Shown here: positions 33,768 through 42,209 of the stretch, piece by piece
Position numbering within the stretch: position 1 is the first letter of the stretch
Layout: each line of letters starts with the position of its first letter
Assembly (NCBI RefSeq): GCF_004000275.1
Contig: NZ_RCIP01000003.1
Coordinates: forward strand, 124,001 to 188,000
Reading direction: 5' to 3'
Origin: Saccharospirillum alexandrii
Lineage (GTDB): Bacteria; Pseudomonadota; Gammaproteobacteria; Pseudomonadales; Natronospirillaceae
Length of the DNA: 64,000 nucleotides
Program-made: the position numbers and the translations under genes
The notes under the pieces: generated by a model
The model's database searches: none
What the model was told of the DNA's origin: nothing
Seen by the model: the letters and a program-made list of their open reading frames with translations, nothing else

Positions 33768-35765
33768 TTATGCAATGCCTAATTTGTGGAAGAATATTCT
33801 GTTTCTCATAGATGCATCTTTTAGAACTTTGTCCCATCCTATAACTTCTATATAGAGATTTAAATTCTCATGCCATTTAAAGTAACCAAGCCTGTCTGGC
33901 ATAGGCTTAAAGTCCTTTTCTTCTTCAAGCCACGACCTCACTTTTCTCGCTAGATCACAAACAACAAAGCCGTAAAATGGGGTGTTATCAGAGATCAGTA
34001 TTTCTCTTCCCTCTGGCGTCTTAAAATCACCTGAGCGAAGCCTTCTTACATACCTAATCACTTGTTGAACAGGATCTTCATCTGAGGATGGATTGGCAAA
34101 ATCATCACGTTGTGGCTTTTTGAACTCAAATATTGTTACAGGATTAGTAGCTTCGTTCTCACCCCGAAAAACCACCCTCCTGTCATAGCCCAAAAGATCA
34201 GGCCTATCGTGCAAACCTTTTAAAGGAAGGTCAGAAGATAAGTATTCTGTAAAATTCAACCTTTCGTCAATAAGCCAAAGATTATGCTCTTCGAATGGCG
34301 TCGTATCTGTATCTCCTTTTCGAGGAAATATAATGTCGTGCACAACCCCTTCCGATGAGTAGCTGCCATCCTCATTAAGCTCTAAACTTTTCTCAAAAAG
34401 ATCGATTACGCTGCGTCGCAACGCAATATAATGCGCCAAATCATTTTTCCCAGCTCCCGATATTCTGCTTACGATTCCTGAAGCCTTTTCTCGTAACTCT
34501 TCCACCCCGCCCTTTTCCAGTAACTTCCTCACATCAGATCTGACACGAACCTCCTGTTCGTATTTTTCTTTTTGCAGTTTACTCTCAATCTGTTCATCAG
34601 TGGCATTGTATGGCATATCGCTTAAATCAATATCGTTCACGATCCCAGCGTGCCAGGGAGCTTTCTCTTTCACATAATCATTTACTTTTTTAACCTTCTT
34701 ATCAAATCTAGCCTGAACCTCTGAATTAACCGACTCCTTGGCTAAATCTGCTGCTCTTTTCTCAATATCAGACTGTGAAATCCCATAAGTCGAATCATTA
34801 TCTTTTTGAAACTCAAAACCACCACGCTCCAGGGAGACCAGGTCATCCAGAAATTGTCCAAAAACATAGACTTTTAATGTGAAGTTTTTGTCAACTATCT
34901 CATTACCATCCTTAACCTGCTCAAAAAATTCATCAACAAACTCTGGAATGTACTTATGCAGCGAAACGTTAGTAACTTCTCGCCTATGAGCGACGAGACT
35001 AATTTTGCTGGTTTGACTTCGAGGAGAATAGAATTTGAAAACTCTAGCAAAGAACTCTTCATCGGCTTTATTGCCACTAAGAAAAAAGCTATCTATTGAG
35101 GAATCAAGTTCGACTATTTGCCCATAAGACTCAACGTAGTCGTTAAGGACAATTACCTTTTCCTCGTTCTTTTCTCTCAACACAATACGTGGGGGCTTTA
35201 TATTTTTGCTGACGAAGAATGGTAGCAATTTCTCTACCATTACCCTTGCAATTGTTGTGAGCCTTTTATCGGGAAAACTGGACCTTTTTAAGTGTACGAG
35301 GCTTACGCTGGTTCCTGTTGTATTAGAGCTCGACGGCGTAATTTCCTCATTAATAATAATTTCATTTTCTTTGCCCATCCTGAACGATCTGTTAAAGAAT
35401 TTCTCGCCTTTATAAAAGGTGCTCTTAACCTCCATATCCTCAAAATATTTTAGACAAGTGAATCGTCCAAAACCTTTTCCACCTTCAGATATCTTATGTG
35501 CTGAGTACAAAGTATCGAATGAATCTCTGTTACTGTCATCAAAACCTATACCATTATCGAGAATCTCAAAACCATCAATTTCTGGCAATGGGTCATTAAG
35601 GTCCATTTGCTGATGCCTTTGAACAACAATATCAACAAGGCCATCATTAATGTTTTTTGCCTCGATCGCTTGAATAGCGTTCACAACCACCTCTACAACC
35701 GGCGTATAGACGCTTGTTCCTGATCGAATGTTTTCGATAGCTCTTTTTATATTAACGTTACTCAT
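33768..35765 (-). CDS. GHKL-ATPase with C-terminal PD-(D/E)XK-like nuclease domain
   Basis: A 665-residue protein. Residues 1-190 form a GHKL (Hsp90/MutL/MORC-like) ATPase: VVEVVVNAIQAIEA (N box), ILDNGIGFDD and GGKGFGRFTCLKYF. A long charged helical middle follows (about 330-470). The last 150 residues look like a restriction-type nuclease: LLGYDRRVVF, IFEFKKPQ (E-x-K) and PVQQVIRYVRRL (Q-x3-Y of RecB-like folds). The fusion suggests an ATP-gated DNA-cutting effector for phage defence. The nuclease call is from motifs only. It lies next to DUF2971 and the DUF4435/AAA pair in AT-rich DNA. Confidence 0.75.
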   Translation of the reverse strand: MSNVNIKRAIENIRSGTSVYTPVVEVVVNAIQAIEAKNINDGLVDIVVQRHQQMDLNDPLPEIDGFEILDNGIGFDDSNRDSFDTLYSAHKISEGGKGFGRFTCLKYFEDMEVKSTFYKGEKFFNRSFRMGKENEIIINEEITPSSSNTTGTSVSLVHLKRSSFPDKRLTTIARVMVEKLLPFFVSKNIKPPRIVLREKNEEKVIVLNDYVESYGQIVELDSSIDSFFLSGNKADEEFFARVFKFYSPRSQTSKISLVAHRREVTNVSLHKYIPEFVDEFFEQVKDGNEIVDKNFTLKVYVFGQFLDDLVSLERGGFEFQKDNDSTYGISQSDIEKRAADLAKESVNSEVQARFDKKVKKVNDYVKEKAPWHAGIVNDIDLSDMPYNATDEQIESKLQKEKYEQEVRVRSDVRKLLEKGGVEELREKASGIVSRISGAGKNDLAHYIALRRSVIDLFEKSLELNEDGSYSSEGVVHDIIFPRKGDTDTTPFEEHNLWLIDERLNFTEYLSSDLPLKGLHDRPDLLGYDRRVVFRGENEATNPVTIFEFKKPQRDDFANPSSDEDPVQQVIRYVRRLRSGDFKTPEGREILISDNTPFYGFVVCDLARKVRSWLEEEKDFKPMPDRLGYFKWHENLNLYIEVIGWDKVLKDASMRNRIFFHKLGIA

Positions 35766-35885
35766 GATCGACCTTGCTTAAAGTTTCTGAAATGATCCTA
35801 ATGCCGCGGTTCAGCGGTAGCCTTGGTAGAGTAAGTAGCGACAAAGTTGTCCGGCGGTGGACCATAAGACCCAAAGCGCAACTTG

Positions 35886-35956
35886 GACACCCCACTTAGC
35901 ACAATAGTCATTTATTATCAATAAAAGGAACCTGATAGCCAGCTAGAGCGGGTGTC
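35886..35956 (+). repeat. Dispersed palindrome (71 bp)
   Basis: GACACCCCAC left, AATAGTCATTTATTATCAAT inside, CCTGATAGCCAGCTAGAG, GCGGGTGTC right. It is the rightmost copy in the window and separates the GHKL gene from the DUF4435/AAA pair. Confidence 0.8.
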
Positions 35957-36013
35957 CATAGAGCATAATCTCCTTTGATAGGCGTTTATAGTCATTGGAG
36001 TCTCAAATACTGG

Positions 36014-36883
36014 TCAACATATACTAGCCGCAAGACCAGATTTAACAAATGCAGAGTTTAGTTTTCTAAATAATTCTGTTTGAATGAAATCGCTAACTTG
36101 ATACCCGATTCTGAGTGCAGATTCCACTTTACGTTGATCCATATTTCTTTCAGATGAAACCCAGCTACCCTGATAAACCATCGATACTATCTTAGTTACA
36201 TCGTGACCACAGTTAACTTGCAATTGGTCTCGCGCCTCAGCCCTTAACTCAGAAATCCGACCCATCAGAAAACTAGCGCTTACATGAGACTCCAGATTAT
36301 TGCTTCTTCTCAAAATCTCATCTATTAGATCTTCTTCGCTAACAGTAATTCCAGTTCGATCTATATCTATAAAACTTCGAAAATTCAGTCCTTCAAACCT
36401 CAACCCGAGATCTTCTATATCGTTCAACCATCTTATAATACCAATAAAGTATGCCGCCTCCATAGCATTCTCATACAAATAATTTTTCATGAAATCCACT
36501 ACTTCTGGAAGTGAATATTCGTTTACGTAATTATCCAATGACCTAGAGCAAAAAAGCATCATCTCGACATCATGATAGTCCGTTAAAAAGACAGAGTTTC
36601 TTTCGTAAATATCGTACTCAGCCCCTAGATGTAAAAAATCTGCATCACATATAGCAAACAATCTATTTGGATATTCGAATACCATTTCATTCATAATTTC
36701 AACAAGAGAGTTTTTCCCATCAAAAGTTTCCAAACTAATATATTGAGAATTTAGAAGACTTCGAAAAAGCTTTACATCTGTCTTGCCTTCCAAGATAACT
36801 ATGACTTTGTTTTTATGAAGAGGGTGCCTAAATAAAAGCCTTATTTCATTTTTTTTATCATTTCCATCAAGATAACTTCTCAA
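36014..36883 (-). CDS. DUF4435 (TOPRIM-like) protein, probable AriB-like effector
   Basis: A 289-residue protein with the DUF4435 pattern: VIVILEGKTDVKLFRSLL (TOPRIM Glu near residue 33) and RLFAICDADFLHL (Asp-x-Asp near residue 80), then a helical C-terminal half. In PARIS defence systems a DUF4435 TOPRIM protein (AriB) is released by the partner ATPase AriA and acts as the toxic nuclease. The TTG start lies 2 nt after the ATPase stop, with GAGGG upstream, so the pair is coupled. The match to PARIS is inference from architecture. Confidence 0.75.
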   Translation of the reverse strand: MRSYLDGNDKKNEIRLLFRHPLHKNKVIVILEGKTDVKLFRSLLNSQYISLETFDGKNSLVEIMNEMVFEYPNRLFAICDADFLHLGAEYDIYERNSVFLTDYHDVEMMLFCSRSLDNYVNEYSLPEVVDFMKNYLYENAMEAAYFIGIIRWLNDIEDLGLRFEGLNFRSFIDIDRTGITVSEEDLIDEILRRSNNLESHVSASFLMGRISELRAEARDQLQVNCGHDVTKIVSMVYQGSWVSSERNMDQRKVESALRIGYQVSDFIQTELFRKLNSAFVKSGLAASIC

Positions 36884-36885
36884 AA

Positions 36886-38187
36886 TCAGCCCTCGCCTTC
36901 AAGATCTATTGTTAACTCCCAATTACCATCAATTATTTGAGGAGAGTGAGTCGCAATAACAACAGGCATGTCCTGTATCTCAATTATTTCCTTAAGATCT
37001 TTTAGAAATTCTTTCTGCCAAGCAACGTGCAATGAAATTTCTGGTTCATCTATCAAAACCAAAATATTTTTTTCTGTTTTGAAGATTAATTCATATAGAA
37101 GCACCACTTGGTGCTGTTCGCCAGATGACAATTGAGTAAGCTTTAAGGCCTTTCCATAGTCAGTCGTGAAATGAAATCCTTCTTCCGCACTAATTCTGAT
37201 CTTTTTAAATGAAAGTCTTTTATTGTTTAAAATTCTGGAAAACAATTCAATTTTTCTATATATGTCATCATAAGATGCAAGCTTTTCTTTAGTATCTTGA
37301 ACATACAAGGTCAAGACCTTTGTATCTTCACTTTTTATTTCATCCAATACTTGCAGCGCCGGAAGATGTTGCGCAGATGACAGTAAATTAAAAGAAGATA
37401 GATCATTTCGCCTAGCCTGTAATTTTTGCAACTCTTCCTTAAGTTCTTCAGCCCCCATAGCAATAAAATTCTCATCGTTTCTTAAAAGTCGCTCTGGAAA
37501 GGTAGAATCGAGCTGTTGTGATGTATGAGATGATCTAAATCCAGATTCGCGTATTAAGTCCGACAACTCATCAGCAAACTTTTCAATAGTATCAGTAAAA
37601 CTTGTTCTCCTTCCCCTTTGATGGTGTACTTTTCTTTGTATCAGCCTTTGGTCCTGTATAAAGTGCGCATTAAGCGAATCACTAAATTTCTGATACCATT
37701 CAGGGTAGTTTTTTATCGTGAGTTCATCAGGAAGATAGTCTGAAAAACTGTCAACAACCTCTTCGAAACTGAATACTTCATCTGTACGATGATCGATCCA
37801 TTCCCGTGGCCCCACCCTTTGAAGAAAGGGAATATGCTCGTCTATGTAGTTTACTGAGTGTTTTTTAATTTTTGAGAATTCGTACTCTTTTTGATACTCA
37901 TGCGTAAGGTCTACATCACTATGCCCCAATACAATCGTTAATGGTTTTTCTTCCACATCCTTGCGAATACTGAGAGTACCATGTGATGTATGTAGTTCTA
38001 TAAGTGAGAATTGTAGGTCACACAGAAATGCTAGTTTCTTGTTAAATATTGCATCTATAACCTTCAAGCATATTGTCTTTCCATAGCCATTAGGAGCAGT
38101 GATAATAGTAATATTACCATCTTTAAAGCGCACATCATGGTTGAAGTGACCAAACAACCCATTGATAACGAGCTTTTTTAATTTCAT
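36886..38187 (-). CDS. AAA-family (SMC/OLD-like) ATPase, probable AriA-like sensor
   Basis: A 433-residue ATPase with MKLKKLVINGLFGHFNHDVR at the start, Walker A TAPNGYGKTICLKVI (about residues 32-46), a long helical insertion, signature LTQLSSGEQHQVVLLYELIF, Walker B NILVLIDEPEISLH and the switch VIATHSPQIID. This is the AAA_15/AAA_21 overcoming-lysogenization type. The start at 38187 removes an upstream AT-rich extension lacking the family start. It is followed directly by DUF4435, as in PARIS-type anti-phage systems. Confidence 0.8.
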   Translation of the reverse strand: MKLKKLVINGLFGHFNHDVRFKDGNITIITAPNGYGKTICLKVIDAIFNKKLAFLCDLQFSLIELHTSHGTLSIRKDVEEKPLTIVLGHSDVDLTHEYQKEYEFSKIKKHSVNYIDEHIPFLQRVGPREWIDHRTDEVFSFEEVVDSFSDYLPDELTIKNYPEWYQKFSDSLNAHFIQDQRLIQRKVHHQRGRRTSFTDTIEKFADELSDLIRESGFRSSHTSQQLDSTFPERLLRNDENFIAMGAEELKEELQKLQARRNDLSSFNLLSSAQHLPALQVLDEIKSEDTKVLTLYVQDTKEKLASYDDIYRKIELFSRILNNKRLSFKKIRISAEEGFHFTTDYGKALKLTQLSSGEQHQVVLLYELIFKTEKNILVLIDEPEISLHVAWQKEFLKDLKEIIEIQDMPVVIATHSPQIIDGNWELTIDLEGEG

Positions 38188-38507
38188 GATTTTTCCATTT
38201 TCTTTTTCAGTTTGAGTGAAAATACATAATTGAACAATATAGCTTTGCCGTACGATCGAAGAAAATTTCAGTTTTAACAAAGAAGATTAGATTAGCTAAA
38301 ATCTAATTTTTTACTAATAAACTCGCTACCGCCCGGCCGGTTACATGGCACACCAAGGCAAAATAAGTTGTGAGTTCACCATGGCACTCTGTGACGAAGT
38401 TGGCAAGTTTTTATGTTCTAAGAGGCGCGTTTGCGCCCCCCCCCCCCTCACAATTCATCAGGCTGGATTCTGTGGTTTGTTCTACTCCCCAAGGGCCTTC
38501 GACAGGC
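38188..38507. other. Boundary region with hairpin, poly-C run and REP-like palindrome
   Basis: TTAGATT / AATCTAA with loop AGCTAA (38287-38306) followed by six T lies upstream of the ATPase gene; on the + strand it would end transcription approaching from the left. A run of 12 C (38436-38447) follows a GGCGC hairpin. TTCGACAGGCTCAGGCCGAA (38498-38517) is a REP-like palindrome of a sequence type common in many bacterial genomes. This stretch marks the change from AT-rich to GC-richer DNA. Confidence 0.55.
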
Positions 38508-39434
38508 TCAGGCCGAACGGGGGTGCGGTTCCGGGGGTTGGGCCAACTCCTCCAAAGCCACAGAAAGCTGCATAGCAAACCGCGCTGTCGCCACCGGCAA
38601 CACCCTCCCTTTTAACTGCCCCAACAACAAATGCCCTATCGGCACATCCCGCTCCGGCAATTCCCGAAACACCAGCCCATTATCAGCCGCGGCTTGCAGC
38701 CCAATGGGTATCTGAAACCCCACCACCTGTTCATGCCGCACATAGTGGCGGATCAGCTCGAAGGATTCGGTGTCTACCACCGGTGTTACGTTACGCCCCT
38801 GGGCTTTGGCAGCTCTGTCCAGCAGGTTACGCACACCGTATTCGGTGGCCGGGAGGATGTGGGGGTGTTCCAGGCAGTCGCGCAGGCGCAGGTCGGGTTT
38901 GTTGGCCAGGGGGTGGTCGGCGGCGAACACGGCGCATACCGGTTGGGGAATGCTGTGCATTACATCGAAGTCGACCAGGTGTTCCGGTTCAAACACCAGG
39001 GCCAGGTCGCTGCTGAAGCTGGCCAGTTCCCGTTCTACCTGGCTGCGGTCGCGTACCTTTATAGCAAAGGTCACGCCCGGGTAGTCGCGCCGGTAGCGCG
39101 CTATTTGGCTGGGCATGAAATACGGCACCAGCGCCTGGGAGCAGGCCAGGGTTACGTGGCCGCGGCGCATGCCGGAAAGGTCGGATACCAGGGATTGCAC
39201 GCGTTGCAGGTCGGATTTTTGGGTGCGGAAGTGTTGCAGCACCAGTTCACCGGCCGGGTTCAGGCGCACGCCGCGCGTTAAGCGTTCGAACACCGGGGCG
39301 CCGAATTCGGCTTCAAAGCGGGCAATGCGGCGGTTCAGCGCGGAGGCGGTGATGTTGGCGTCTTCCGCTGCCTTGCGGATAGAGCCGGCGCGGGCCACCG
39401 CGTCTATTAACTGAAAGGTGTATAGATGCCGCAT
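38508..39434 (-). CDS. LysR-family regulator of the adjacent ABC transporter operon
   Basis: A 308-residue LysR protein: LIDAVARAGSIRKAAEDANI, TASALNRRIARFEAEFGAPV and FERLTRGVRLNPAGEL, followed by a full effector domain. It is divergent from the SBP/permease/ATPase/amidase operon at 39575 with 140 bp between, the classic layout of a LysR activator and its target. Its ligand is probably the operon's substrate. The stop codon lies within the REP-like palindrome. Confidence 0.9.
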   Translation of the reverse strand: MRHLYTFQLIDAVARAGSIRKAAEDANITASALNRRIARFEAEFGAPVFERLTRGVRLNPAGELVLQHFRTQKSDLQRVQSLVSDLSGMRRGHVTLACSQALVPYFMPSQIARYRRDYPGVTFAIKVRDRSQVERELASFSSDLALVFEPEHLVDFDVMHSIPQPVCAVFAADHPLANKPDLRLRDCLEHPHILPATEYGVRNLLDRAAKAQGRNVTPVVDTESFELIRHYVRHEQVVGFQIPIGLQAAADNGLVFRELPERDVPIGHLLLGQLKGRVLPVATARFAMQLSVALEELAQPPEPHPRSA

Positions 39435-39574
39435 GGGTCTGCCCTGGAATCAAGTGGTGCATTTAATGAACCGGAAGTGTGAATTAATAGCATTTCCCGA
39501 ACCACCGGTAAAGCGGCAGTATAAAACCATCCTGAGACTGTTCGATTGATGTCCCGCAACCGATGGAGCCAGCC

Positions 39575-41179
39575 ATGACCGACACGAATCGCCGTACCTT
39601 CCTGAAAACCACCGCACTGGGCGCCGCCTCGCTGCCGTTTCTGAAAGTGATGCCCGCCCTGGCCGAAGGCCGCGATACGCTGGTGGTGGTATCGGGGCAA
39701 ACGATCAACAGCCTCGACCTGCACCGGGTGGGCACCAACCGCGCCAGTTATCAGGTGGCCATTAACTGTTACGACCGCCTGGTCAGCTTCGGCACCAAAA
39801 CCCTGCCCACCGGGGAACTCTCGTACGATTACGAAAACATCGTGCCCGAGCTGGCCGAAAGCTGGAGCCTGTCGGACGATGGCCTGGTCATCACCTTTAA
39901 GCTCAAATCCAATGCCACCTTCTGGGATGGCCGCAAGGTCACCGCCGAGGATGTGAAATGGTCGTTCGACCGGGCGGTGTCGGTCGGCGGTTTCCCAACC
40001 ACGCAAATGCGTGCCGGTGGCTTGAGCAGGCCGGATCAGTTCGCCGCGCTTGATGCCGAAACCTTCACCGTTACCCTCGATTTCCCATCGAAGCTCTCGC
40101 TGCCCGATCTGGCCGTGCCGGTGCCCTTCATCATTAATGCCGAAGTGGCCAAAGCCAATGCCACGGCCGATGACCCCTGGGCCATGGAGTACCTGCACCA
40201 AACCCCGGCCGGTTCCGGTGCCTTTAAAGTCGCCCGATGGGACCAGGGGCAGCAACTGGTGTATGAACGCAACGACGATTGGGTCGGTGGCCCGGTGCCT
40301 GCCGTGCAACGGGTGATTGTGCGCGAAGTGCCCAGCCAGTCGACCCGCCGTGCGCTGATCGAGCGCGGCGATGTGCAGGTCTCGTTCGACATTCCGGACC
40401 GGGATGCCGCTGAGCTGGCCGATAAGATGACGGTGCATTCAACGCCCATCGAGAACTGCATTCACTGCGCCTGCTTGAACACCAACTTTGAACCCTTTCA
40501 GGATGCAAACGTGCGCAAGGCCATCGCCTGGGCGATTCCCTACGAGGCCATTTTCAACACCGCCGCCTACGGCCGGGGTACGCCCATGTGGGGTGGCCCG
40601 GAAACCGTGACCGATACCCAATGGCCGCGCCCTTTCCCGTACAACACCAATCTGGATACCGCGCGGGAGTTTTTGGCGAAATCGAACTATGCGGATGGAT
40701 TTAGCGTGCCGCTGTCGATCAGTCTGGATCTGGCATCGTGGATGGAACCAACTGCCCTGCTGATACAGGAAAACCTGGAGAAAATCGGCATCAGCTGCAC
40801 CGTCGAAAAAATACCAGGCGCGAACTGGCGTACCGTGGCACTGGTGGATAAATCGCTCGCCTTCCATCTGGAAAACTTCGGCGGCTGGTTGAACACGCCC
40901 GATTACTATTTCTTCTGGGCCTACCAGGAGGGCAAGCTGTTTAACTCTTCAAACTACTACAACGAAGAAGTGGAAGAACTCACCAACCGCACCCTGCACA
41001 TGCCCATGGACCACCCGGAATACGCGGGCCTTATTCAGCGCATGTTCGAAATCGTGATTGAAGACATTCCGCGCATTCCGTTGTGGCAACCGGCCCTGAA
41101 CGTGGCATTGAACGGCGCGACGGATTACGAGTTCTGGTTCCACCGCCAGTTGGATGCACGGCCAATCGCTGGGGTTTAA
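39575..41179 (+). CDS. ABC transporter substrate-binding protein, family 5 (peptide/nickel type)
   Basis: A 534-residue SBP_bac_5 protein with a Tat signal (NRRTFLKTTALGAASLPFL). Family features include YENIVPELAESWSLSDDGLV, FWDGRKVTAEDVKWSFDRAV near residues 110-130 and the DFPSKLSLPDLAVPV region. The ATG at 39575 has GGAG upstream. Proteins of this family bind oligopeptides but also opines, nickel chelates and small amides. The operon's amidase suggests a ureido or amide-bearing substrate (inference). Confidence 0.9.
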   Translation: MTDTNRRTFLKTTALGAASLPFLKVMPALAEGRDTLVVVSGQTINSLDLHRVGTNRASYQVAINCYDRLVSFGTKTLPTGELSYDYENIVPELAESWSLSDDGLVITFKLKSNATFWDGRKVTAEDVKWSFDRAVSVGGFPTTQMRAGGLSRPDQFAALDAETFTVTLDFPSKLSLPDLAVPVPFIINAEVAKANATADDPWAMEYLHQTPAGSGAFKVARWDQGQQLVYERNDDWVGGPVPAVQRVIVREVPSQSTRRALIERGDVQVSFDIPDRDAAELADKMTVHSTPIENCIHCACLNTNFEPFQDANVRKAIAWAIPYEAIFNTAAYGRGTPMWGGPETVTDTQWPRPFPYNTNLDTAREFLAKSNYADGFSVPLSISLDLASWMEPTALLIQENLEKIGISCTVEKIPGANWRTVALVDKSLAFHLENFGGWLNTPDYYFFWAYQEGKLFNSSNYYNEEVEELTNRTLHMPMDHPEYAGLIQRMFEIVIEDIPRIPLWQPALNVALNGATDYEFWFHRQLDARPIAGV

Positions 41180-41183
41180 GACT

Positions 41184-42209
41184 ATGAGTGCACCGCTTCG
41201 CGCCGTTCTCTGGCGCATTCTGCAAACCGTGCCGGTGGTATTCGGTGTGGTGGTCATCAGTTTCGTGCTGACCCGGGCCTTGCCCGGGGACCCCGCCGTT
41301 TATTTCGCCGGCGCCATGGCCGATGCCCAGTCGATCGAGGAAGTGCGCGTTGCACTGGGGCTCGACCAGCCCCTGTGGCGGCAGTTCTTTCTCTACGTGG
41401 GGGATTTGCTGCAAGGGGACCTCGGCAATTCTATCTCCACCGGCCAACCGGTATTAACGGACCTGGCCATGCGCTTGCCAGCGTCGCTGGAATTAACCTT
41501 AACGGCCTTGTTACTCGCCTGCGCTATTGCCATTCCGCTCGGCGTGCTGGCGGCGGTGCGCCAGGGTTCCTGGGTGGATCATCTGTGTCGGGTATTGGTC
41601 ACAGCGGGTGTTTCACTGCCTACGTTCTTTACCGGCATTCTGCTGATTTATGTTTTTTATTATCTGCTGGGTATCGCACCTTCGCCGCTCGGCCGGTTGG
41701 ATTTTATTTATTTTGAACCGCCCCGTGTGACGGGTTTTTACCTGATCGATAGCTTGATTGATGGTGACCCGGAAACCTTTTTTGCAGCATTGCGGCAGCT
41801 TATTTTACCGGCCACCACGCTGGCGCTGTTTACACTGGCGCCCATCGCAAGAATGACGCGGGCGTCGATGCTCACGGCTTTGTCGTCTGACTACATTCGC
41901 ACCGCCCGGGCGGCGGGTTTATCCGGTGCCATGGTGTTGTTCGGCTATGCGTTTCGCAATGCGTTGCTGCCGGTGGTGACCACGCTCGGCATGGTGTTTT
42001 CGTTTGTGCTCGGTGCCAATGTGCTGGTGGAAAAAGTCTTCGCCTGGCCGGGCATTGGCTCCTACGCGGTAGAGGCGCTGGTGGTGTCCGATTACGCGGC
42101 CATTCAGGGCTTTGTGCTCGCCATGGCCTTGCTGTTTGTGTTTCTGAATCTGGTAATCGATCTGAGCTACACCCTGATCGACCCGCGCATAAGGTTTGCT
42201 GCCAAATGA
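41184..42209 (+). CDS. ABC transporter permease (DppB-like)
   Basis: A 341-residue protein with six helices. It has the DppB/OppB N-terminal pattern (LQTVPVVFGVVVISFVLTRA, LPGDPAVYFAG, ALGLDQPLWRQF) and the EAA loop DYIRTARAAGLSGAMVLFGYAFRNALLPV that contacts the ATPase. Start at 41184, 4 nt after the SBP stop. It overlaps the next permease by ATGA. Confidence 0.92.
   Translation: MSAPLRAVLWRILQTVPVVFGVVVISFVLTRALPGDPAVYFAGAMADAQSIEEVRVALGLDQPLWRQFFLYVGDLLQGDLGNSISTGQPVLTDLAMRLPASLELTLTALLLACAIAIPLGVLAAVRQGSWVDHLCRVLVTAGVSLPTFFTGILLIYVFYYLLGIAPSPLGRLDFIYFEPPRVTGFYLIDSLIDGDPETFFAALRQLILPATTLALFTLAPIARMTRASMLTALSSDYIRTARAAGLSGAMVLFGYAFRNALLPVVTTLGMVFSFVLGANVLVEKVFAWPGIGSYAVEALVVSDYAAIQGFVLAMALLFVFLNLVIDLSYTLIDPRIRFAAK

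Noticed and set aside
8717-35956. Palindromes as integron attC sites
   Set aside because: attC needs RYYYAAC at the left end and GTTRRRY at the right end of the same folded site. Here GCCTAAC sits just inside the right end with no GTTRRRY partner, genes lie on both strands, and no integrase is visible.
38287-38312. Hairpin plus T-run as terminator of the defence operon
   Set aside because: It would act on + strand transcription, but the neighbouring genes are on the minus strand and start on its left; kept only as a boundary feature.
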